Source: Boesenbergia rotunda
Taxonomy: Eukaryota > Streptophyta > Magnoliopsida > Zingiberales > Zingiberaceae
DNA: 64,000 nt
Direction: 5' to 3'
Assembly: GCA_024364735.1 (NCBI GenBank)
Contig: JAGFNQ010000966.1
Location: forward strand, 46,535 to 110,534
The notes beneath the pieces are model-generated. The model searched no databases and was not told the origin of the DNA. It worked only from the letters and a program-made list of their open reading frames with translations. The translations under genes were made by a program, and so were the position numbers. Below are positions 55,662 through 64,000 of the stretch, in pieces (the first letter of the stretch is position 1; the number at the start of each line of letters is the position of its first letter).

Positions 55662-58249
55662 TGATAAGTACCATTTTATTGATTATTTTAGTTGCTAAAA
55701 TCCAAGTTTGACCCATATTTTACTTGCTTAAATGTGAATTTACCCTAGGTTCTAGGACTTGCTTTTATTTTGGACTTAATTGCAAATCTGTACACATTTG
55801 GATTATTTGGCCACTAAATTTTTTATCTATTTTTGTAGGCATGAAAGGTTCATGGACCTAGGGCATATTGGGTCAAACTTGAGTCGGAAGTGGACCCGGA
55901 TCGAGTTATCAAGCTTCGGATTAATCTGGGTCGTCCGATTCAAAAGCGGCTAGATCTGAGCCATCTGGGACCATCTGAGGCAATCTGAGCTAGGGTTAGG
56001 GCTGATCAAGCACTGAGATCAAGATCTGAGACTTTCATCCCAATCAGAGATAATCCAACCGTTGGATCAAGCTCAGAGGGCTCTAGACTGTCCATCCAAA
56101 GATCAGGTTGAACTGGGCCATCCATTGCTGATCTTGAAGATCCGAGCTACCACGAGGTAGATCCTGACCCTTGATCAACATCATCAAAGTTTGGTTCAGA
56201 TCGGATGAAGATCAGCCATTGGATTTCCTCAAATCAATCTGAGCCGTCCGTTGTCAAGTACTTAATCAAAAATTCCCTCAGTTTCTTCGTCATCGCATCT
56301 CCACCGCAGTGTTCTTCCTTCTTTGCATGTTCTTCATTTCTTCAGCTAGTTTCTTCAATCCAAGGGGCGCGACCCCTCAATTCTTCTATTAGATCGAGTG
56401 TTAACTCATTGGGAAGGTTTCTTGGTGAAGTTCCAGCTCCGAATTGGCCAAAAACATAGCCGAGTGAGGGTTTCCTCGGTTCTGCCATCGATTGCTTCGA
56501 TTTTGATTTTGTTCAATCCGTCATCCATCCGAGCTATCTGGAGGGGTTCCCTGGAGTGCTTGGTTCATCCTCACACCATCCGCACGATTGGACAAGGCGA
56601 GATTGAGGAAATCGATTGGGAATTCATCTTGGCTCAGAGTGTGAGCTAGATTTGAATCGCAGAGGCTATTTTCCATTGATTTGCTGAGCTTAGGGGTTCG
56701 AGGCTCACCCTTGCGTGATGAACAAGGAGTACTTGAGCTAGGGAAGGATTGAGGAGTAGTTTTCTTAGCGAATTTTCAGTTATAGTTGTAATTTCGATTT
56801 CTGAATTCTGTTCTGTTACTGTCTTTCGTATTAGCTATTTCAATTTCAATTTTCTGAATTGTTCAGTTGTAATTAGGTTTCACTAATTAGATAGGCAGTT
56901 TGTAGTGAGCAATTGCAATTAGTTTAGTTTGTTTCGTAGCTAAGTTTCATTTCTGCAATTCCGTTAGCTGTTGCGTATCAGGTTGTTGCTGCGTGCCATT
57001 TCATTTCTGATTTTTGCAGTTTCTTTCAATTCAGTTTGTGCCCAGTTTATTTCCTAAATTAGAGATAGCTGTTAGTGTGCTAATGCACTTAGATTAGCTT
57101 ACTTAGCATCAGCATCGTTTCTGAATCCAACTTTATTTCCTTAATTTTGTTCAGTTTGTTCCGTGCCACTTGCAGTTTGTGTATCAACTCACTCCGGCAG
57201 CACTTCAGTTGTCATTTCAGCAGCTTGCTGAAATTAAACAGTAGCTTTTCTTAAGTTCTCTGAACTCTAGCTTAGTGCACTTGAATTCAACCTGCATTTG
57301 TTTGTGTGTAATCGCTTTGACTCTGATTTCTACACTTATCAGTTATATTCCTGTGAGTATTCGATCTGTGCAAGAGTTAGTAATATTTTCTGAAGATTTG
57401 TGCCAAATAGATGTAGGTCTTCTGATCCCTATCTGAATTTTGGATTCAAGCAATTGAAATTTGTTGCTTTGTTCGGTTTAGTATCCAATTTATTTCTGAA
57501 ATTCTGCAGTCCACGTTTCTGCATTTCTGCATTCCAGTCCTGCCATTCAAGTTTCTAATTTTGCCATCCAGCTTTAATTACTACAATCCTCAGCTTCCTA
57601 TTTCTGAAATAGTGTCCATTGAGCTTAGTTCTAATTTCTGCACTCACGTGCAGTTTGTTGCATTCAAAAGCAATTGATCTCCATGTCTGAATTTGAATTT
57701 CAATATGTGTATCAGTCCATCTTGCGTACCAATTACAATTGTTGCACATTCCTTTGCTTTCCTGAAAATAAACAAATCTTTTAGTGTGCTATTGAGCTCT
57801 AGTTCATTTTGCTTCTCAGCAAGCTCATCTTTGAACTTTAAGCTTCACTTATACATATTAGTTTTTAGTTGCTGAAATTTTAGATCAAGTGAGATTCGGA
57901 AATTACCCTTTTGTCAAATCGTTTAGATTGATGAGCATTGTTTTGATTCTCTTGCATTTGCATAAGACTTGCATTTGATTTCAGAATGTTTTCGGATTAG
58001 ATTGAGTTGCTTATTGGTTGAGTTTATCAATTGCCATTACCTAGTTTTAATTTGTCCAGCGAGGTCCTTGCTTTTCCTTGTGATTTCATTTCCCAATTGC
58101 AACCAAAACCCAAAATTGATTGGAAACCCAAAAATATCAACGACACATAAATACAAGCTCGAATCACACATCATCAACTAGCCCTAGGAAAAATACGACC
58201 TGTGGCCCCTTTACTACGTTTTCATTCTTTGATTGCAAAAAGGGTTTCC
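55662..58249 (+). mobile_element. RT-K: gypsy LTR (RT-A/RT-I family), plus strand, 3' end cut by RT-L
   Basis: Starts TGATAAGTACCATTTTATTG, close to the reversed LTR starts of RT-A and RT-I. It also shares the ACCCTTGCG...AACAAGG pair (near 56707-56726) and the GGCCCCTTTACTACG box (58204-58218). It stops at GGGTTTCC where RT-L starts, about 100 bp short of the expected LTR end. ATGGG (55657-55661) is the expected target duplication. Confidence 0.85.
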
Positions 58250-60700
58250 TGTTAGTGATATGAGAGAAGTGTCCTAAGACAATCACCTTATGATTGTAAA
58301 ACATTTATTTTAATAAATGATAATTCACTATTTGAGTATACATGCTTGTGTATTTGATTGGGATCTTAAACTCATCTACTGAATGCCCACAATACAACTC
58401 ACAGCATAATAGAATTTGTGATGGGATCACAACTAGTGATTATCTCTAAATGCGCAAATGTGAAGTATTAAAAATATCCCTAGTCGATGAATTGATAAAT
58501 ATGGACACTATCAATTCTGTTGAGACTAGCATGGGTTATTCTCTAATCAGCTGATTCTCACTGGCTGGTGACATTGGGATGTCCGGAGATAAACATGGAT
58601 GCTAGTTAAGGGAACTAGTTCATTGGACTGACTAGTTGTAAGACTTCATATGGTTATCTATATAGATATGTCAATGAAGTTCTTACTGCGGCTTAAGTGC
58701 GATGTTCCTTTGACTTGCGGTGTTCAAGTCATCTTGGACATGGAGACTTATACTTTAACATCATAAGCAAGCATCTCCAAGGAGGTGTGGACCCAAGATG
58801 ATTGGGTATAAGCCGAAGTGCCCGAAGATGTTTGAACAACCTACAAAGGATTCACCACTCCTTGCGAGGAGATGTATACCCAGGCCTATCGTCGGATTGT
58901 TACTCAAAGCCTCTGGCCAGAGCATATCATGTTTAGAGTGCGAGTCTCTAAAATACATGAGAGTAATTAGAAATCCAAAGGACAAGAAAGACATTACTTG
59001 GGTTAGGTGTGACGTAGTCAGCCTAGTGGGGACTGACACAAATAGACCGTGTCCTGAACCAAGTGGGTATAAGATGGTGAAGGGAATGGAGCACGATTCA
59101 TTAGAGTTGCTGAAGGGTTTTGGAATTCTTTCTGAGGTCAACCGTTGATCTTTCGATTAATTGGGGGTCATGATGTACTACTAGGTGCCACTCATGATCG
59201 TTCTATAATTAGTTAATTATAGACGACCAACATAAATCGAAAGTCTATTTAGTCACACGCACTACGAGTAATCCGAAGGATTTAAAACGAGTTGAAAATT
59301 GGATTTTCCGATCAAGAGAAATAAGTCGAATCTGAATTTATCAGAGGCGCAATGGAAGCTAAAAATGGCTAAGTCTTTTGAAGGCTTATTGGGCGAATTA
59401 AATGAGTTTAATTCGCGATCGGTTCGATTTGAATTGGCCGGCCAAAGATGGTGTCCACCCTCTTGGTTTGCCCGGCCACAATAAAGGAGATCAACCAATT
59501 TATTTAGTTTAATTAATAAAATAAATCTAGCGTGATTTGTTTTATAAAATTATGGATAAATAAATTGATATATAAAGAAATTTATATAAAGAGATTTATA
59601 AAGAAATTTATAGAAATTTATTCTTTTTATGGAAATTAAAATGAACCATGAATTGGTTTAATTTTAATTTATAAAATCAATTATGAATTGATTTTTCCAT
59701 GATAAAAAAATTTTATACAAATTTTATTCCATAATTAAAAAGAGAGAGGGATTTATTTTATATGGATAAATAAATTTGTATAAAGAAATTTATATAAATA
59801 AATTTATAGAAATTTATTCTTTTTATGGAAATTAAAATGATCCATAGAATGGTTTATTTTAATTTTATAAAATCAATTATGAATTGATTTTTCCATAATA
59901 AGAAAGTTTATAAATTTCTTATAAAATTTATTCCATAATAAAAGAAGAGAAAGTATTTGTTTTATTATAAAGTTAGTTATAATAAAACTTGGCTTAAACG
60001 GAATAATTAATAAGATAATTTATAGGATAAATTTCTTATGAAAAATTCCGTTAAAGAGGAGACTTGGCAAGGGAGAAGCAACTATATAAAGGAACCAAAG
60101 GCAAGCCCTTAATTCCAATCAATTAATCAAGAGATTGTTGCTCTCTCTCTCTCTCTCTACACGCCTCTCTCTCTCTAGGGCCGGCTCTTTCTCTCTCCTC
60201 CCCTAGGGTCGGCGTAACTCCCAAGGTGGGCGTGAGCTTCTTCCACCAAGAAGACCCCGAAGAAGAAGAAGCGGATAGCGTCTCCTTCCTTCCCTTCCCG
60301 GAATATGGATTCCGATTCTTGGTGGTTAGTTTCCTATTTTTCTTTTGATCTTCTAGTTGTGCCAATAGAGAATCTAGTAGTTCTCGTCGGCACAAAACTC
60401 GTGACTTTGCGAAATCATCCCGAAGAGAACTCGGCGTCGACGTGAATAGAGGCGGAGCTTCCAAGGGACACTACGGTTGGATCTCGTCCCTTACTTCGAG
60501 TTACGTGAGGTACTTAGTAAATTAGTTTACTTTTTCCGCAAAGTTTTAATTTATGATTATGTCCACACACCATAAGGTTGCATGCTAGATATGTGGTTAA
60601 AATAATTTAAGAAATTATTTTATGCTAATTCTTCCGCTGCACGTAAAAATTTAAAATTTTATGAACCCGTATCCTTGTCGACATGCACCCGGTCCCAACA
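58250..60700 (+). repeat. RT-L 5' LTR (2451 bp)
   Basis: TGTTAGTGATATG to GGTCCCAACA, just before the primer site. TATA box at 60082-60091, then a CT-rich leader (60138-60180). AT-rich repeated words (AAATTTATATAAA) at 59560-59960. Confidence 0.92.
60082..60091 (+). promoter_or_regulatory. TATA box of RT-L LTR
   Basis: CTATATAAAG followed about 50 bp later by a (CT)n stretch, matching the arrangement of RT-D. Confidence 0.65.
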
Positions 60701-60701
60701 G

Positions 60702-60713
60702 TGGTATCAGAGC
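60702..60713 (+). other. RT-L primer binding site (tRNA-Met)
   Basis: TGGTATCAGAGC, one base after the LTR. Confidence 0.93.
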
Positions 60714-62420
60714 CGGTTAGTGTTCGACATAATCATATAATTGTTTTGTGGAAAACTTTGTCATGATCTCAATTTCGGAAAATTTTTTCAATTATGAAAA
60801 CTTTCAAATTATAATAAATTTTAGATTTACGAATTTCAAAGTTTGAAAATCCTCATGAAATTTCGCAAACGTTTGAAATTTTCTATTTTCTGAAATTTTA
60901 TAATAATTGTGAAAACTTCCATCTTTGGAAACTTTCCAATTTTAGAAATTTTTCTATTTTAGAAATTTTCCAATCTTGGAAATATGTAAGTTTTCTTTGT
61001 ACCAGAAACTTATAATTATTCTGAAAACCTATTATGAAATCTCGCAATTTTGGGCACTTTCTTACAAGAAAGTCTAGACAAATTCATGGACAGTTAATTG
61101 ACAATTAAATTTGAATTGGTTTTTAAATTGACAACAAAATTCTTTATTTTGGATTGAGCCTCGGGGAGCCGTCCAATTTAAAGTTAGTTGTTGTAATTTA
61201 ATTTCCCAATTTTTAATTGAAATTGTCATGTTTGATTTGGATTGAGCCTCGGGGAGCCGTCCAATTGGATTTACAACAAATTACTTTTCTTTGGGTATCT
61301 GAGCCTCGGGGAGCCACCCTTAGAAAATAATTTGTTGTAATTAATTAAATCCATGAATAAAATATGTTTGAAGAGGTGATGCTCTTACATATTGTTGTCT
61401 CTTAAATTAATTAGGAAAATGGTTTCCTATAGAGCTTTCTTTAATGAGATTTTCATGAAAATAATATGTAGTTGAATTATGGGATTTGTCTCTTAATTTA
61501 ATAAGATTTGATTTAGAGAAATCAAAGTCTTGAACATATTATTTTCGAAATTAATTAGGACAATTTAGGAAATTGTTTCCCAAAACAATTCCTTTAATTA
61601 AGTATGAAATTGGAATTAGGAAATCCGGTTCCTAATCCAATTAATGAGACTTGATAACTTAAGTCACATACATACTTTATTAAGGAAATCGTTAGTCATG
61701 ACATAATTCTATGTCATGAATGTGCTTAGAAAAGAAAGGATGAGACCCAAAACCCCTTACAAAATATTAAGGCCAACACCTTCCATTAATATGGTTAGAA
61801 TCGGAGTTTTGTTTCTCGTTTGGGTTGATGGACACATCCATGCCCGACTTGAACCTCAACATGTTCAAACCATGGAATTAGTTTATGAATAATATGGTTG
61901 GAGTCAGAGGTCAATCATTAGTTTTGGTTGTTGGACACATCCAAGCCTGACTAAGCGGTTGAATGAGCTCCAACCATATTAAAACTATTTCTTGATTAAT
62001 GGGTCAGCCTTAAGCTTGGAGCATCGATTTGTTGTGCCACAGCCAAGGTCGATGTAAAGAGAGGTGCAGTTGGGTGCTATGTATAAAGTTGCATACTTGT
62101 TAATGAGTTAACAACCCAATGATTTATGCAAACATTCAATTAGTTGATAGCATAAAGTGATAGTTACATATATATGATGTGTAATCGGTATAATTACCTA
62201 CCTTCATAGCTAAGAATAACTTGATGGCCACAGTCATGGTTGTTCTTATCTATGGTTGGATATCAACCTATTTGGAGATGCTCCTAAATCTCCCGAATTG
62301 ATAAAAAGGGTTATTCAATTTGATAAATAAATAGGATTTTTTAATTAATGTATATTAATACATTCTTAATCATTCTTCTCACATAAGCTCAATTTGTATT
62401 TCTAGGATAATCACTCGATC
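60714..62420 (+). other. RT-L long leader with a three-copy motif
   Basis: 1.7 kb without a credible gene. GAGCCTCGGGGAGCC occurs three times (about 61156, 61242 and 61300), always next to words like GTCCAATT. Long AT-rich stretches lie at 60760-61060. Confidence 0.55.
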
Positions 62421-64000
62421 ATGTCTTCTCTGAATTTGCGTTCCATTTTGGACACCAATAAACTAATTGGGCCAAACTTCATGGACTGGCTTCGAAACCT
62501 GAGGATAGTCCTCGAGGGAGAGAAGCTTGCTTATGTCCTTGAAGAACAACTTCCCAACCGTCCTCCTGAAAATGCAACTCCAGACCAGTTTCCTGAGTTG
62601 CTTAACCTACTGAAGACTGTAGAGCCTTCTGTGAAGCAGGATCAAAAGACGGTACTGTTAGTTGGTTCCTCGAAGATAGGTTCTAAGAGGAAGGCCAAAG
62701 AACAGAATAAGGGAAAGAAGAAAAAGGCCAAAAAGACTGAAAAGAAACCAAAAGGAACTTGCCATCATTGTGGCAACGAGGGTCACTGGCGAAGAAACTA
62801 CAAGATTTATCTTAAGTCCTTGAAAGAGAAGGCATCCAATGCCCCATCCTCTTCAAGTATCTTCGTTATTGGATGTCACTCTATTTCCTCAAACACATGG
62901 GTACTTGATACTGGGTGTAGCTCACATATATGTAATGACATACAGGGGCTAAGGAATAGAAGAAGACTCGTCAAGGGAGAAGCAGATTTGCGAGTTGGAA
63001 ATGGAGCAAAGATTGCTGCTGTTGCCATCGGAACATATTTGCTAAAGCTCCCGACTGGACGTGTCTTAGAATTGGATAATTTTTATTTCGTTCCTTCGTT
63101 AATAAAGAACATTGTATCTATTTCATGTTTGAATGAAAAGGGTTATCATTTAACTTTTAGTAACAATTGTTGTTACATAACTTTAAATGGCGTTCTTTAT
63201 GGGAATGGAACTTTGTGCAATGGTATCTACACGTTAGATTTATCCGGTGACGTTTTCAATATCGAAGTTAGCAACAAACGTGCTAGAATAGATAATCGAA
63301 TAGACTCCTACACGTGGCATTGTCGTCTTGGCCATGTAAGTAAGAAACGCATGACCAAATTACATCGATGTGGAATTTTGGAATCATTTGAACCCGATTC
63401 ATTTGATACATGCGAATCATGCTTAAAAGGCAAGATGACCAAATTACCCTTTTCCGGAAATGGTAATCCAGTGGGAGAATTGCTTGGTTTAATACATACT
63501 GATGTATGTGGACCAATGTCAACTCCTGCACAAGGAGGCTATAGCTACTTCATCACCTTTATCGATGATCACTCACGATTCGGGTATGTGTTCTTGATGA
63601 AATACAAATCTGAAGCTTTTGAGAAATTCAAAGAGTTCAGAAATAAAGTAGAGAAACAGCTTGGCAAAAGTATTAAAATACTTCGATCCGATCGGGGTGG
63701 TGAATACTTAAGTCAAGAGTTTCAAGATTATCTTAGGGACAATGGGATATTGTCCCAATGGACTCCGTCGTATACACCACAGCATAATGGTGTATCTGAG
63801 AGGCGCAACCGAACCTTGATGGACATGGTTAGGTCAATGATGAATCATGCAACTCTTCCAAAATCCTTTTTGGGGCTATGCACTTAAGACAGCTGTTTAC
63901 TTGCTAAACAGAGTCCCGACCAAGGTAGTCTCTACTACTCCATATGAGATATGGAATAGTAAGAAACCCCACTTAACTCACCTTAAGATATGGGGTGTCC
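62421..64000 (+). pseudogene. RT-L gag-pol: shortened gag, zinc knuckle, protease, integrase; frameshift at 63870
   Basis: The frame from ATG 62421 (MSSLNLRSILDTNKLIGPNF) is a copia polyprotein. Gag stops being collinear after about residue 56: the N-terminal part joins directly to the pre-knuckle FPELLNLLKTVEPSVKQ, so most of the capsid domain is missing. The zinc knuckle is C114-C117-H122 with Tyr in place of the last Cys. Protease Asp163 is in VLDTGCSSH. GAG-pre-integrase (HCRLGHVSKKR, CESCLKGK) and integrase follow, with Asp361 (HTDVCGP), Asp at about 382/383 (FIDDHSRFGYVF) and Glu428 (RSDRGGEY). The frame stops at 63887 after a likely extra T in the run near 63870; the next frame continues to 64000 with YALKTAVYLLNRVPTK. 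RT is beyond the window. Confidence 0.87.

Larger units (their letters stand above)
58250..64000 (+). mobile_element. RT-L: copia element with gag-pol, 3' part beyond window
   Basis: A complete 5' LTR, a tRNA-Met primer site, a 1.7-kb leader and a gag-pol frame. The left flank TTTCC (58245-58249) should be its target duplication. Its LTR resembles RT-D and RT-E. Confidence 0.92.

Noticed and set aside
58761..59148. Overlapping 116-126-residue frames on both strands
   Set aside because: Inside the RT-L LTR, open on both strands, no recognisable domain.

Overview
This window is a stack of nested LTR retrotransposons from a flowering plant with a repeat-rich genome. The evidence is plant-type Ty1/copia and Ty3/gypsy gag-pol fragments, primer binding sites matching plant initiator tRNA-Met and tRNA-Asp, and 5-bp target duplications. 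A monocot is plausible, but the sequence does not prove it. I see no intact host gene, no rRNA or tRNA gene and no CRISPR array. Elements are lettered in window order.

Left part: RT-A (1-9898, minus, Ty3/gypsy of the Tat/Athila type, 3' LTR cut by the window edge) encodes Gag and protease but no reverse transcriptase or integrase. It sits in the zinc-knuckle region of RT-B (9899-15216, plus, gag-only copia-like). RT-B sits in the gag of RT-C (15217-16669, minus, copia). Next comes older sequence holding a solo copia LTR, RT-D (17002-18799, target duplication GTTTC), a decayed plant-mobile-domain/Transposase_28-like gene (18967-19733, minus), and a possible hAT-type MITE (about 21170-21596).

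Middle and right part: RT-E (22151-22945, copia LTR fragment) is cut by RT-F (22946-25962, minus, copia 3' LTR plus internal part). RT-F is cut by RT-G (25963-55661, plus, SIRE/Maximus-like copia with gag, protease, integrase and the start of RT). RT-G received three insertions within about 1.6 kb of its coding frame: RT-H (28781-35892, gag-only copia, TSD CAATT), RT-I (36546-54758, minus, gypsy related to RT-A, TSD GTGAC) and RT-K (from 55662, plus, gypsy LTR). RT-J (43447-50863, gag-only copia, TSD GATAA) sits inside RT-I. RT-L (58250 to the window end, plus, copia gag-pol with a deleted gag) sits inside the RT-K LTR.

Most notable observations: (1) the U3 parts of several copia LTRs carry arrays of short hairpins whose two stem arms change together while the loop stays constant; (2) the pol-less gypsy family RT-A/RT-I encodes a C-terminal extension with a 27-residue Cys-containing repeat, three W-x-L-x-L-x-x-L-x-P-P repeats and a terminal hydrophobic segment; (3) polypurine-tract sequences are reiterated inside elements of both superfamilies; (4) a noncoding block of about 280 bp is shared by three gag-only copia elements. 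The pol-less elements presumably depend on enzymes from autonomous relatives, which is an inference.
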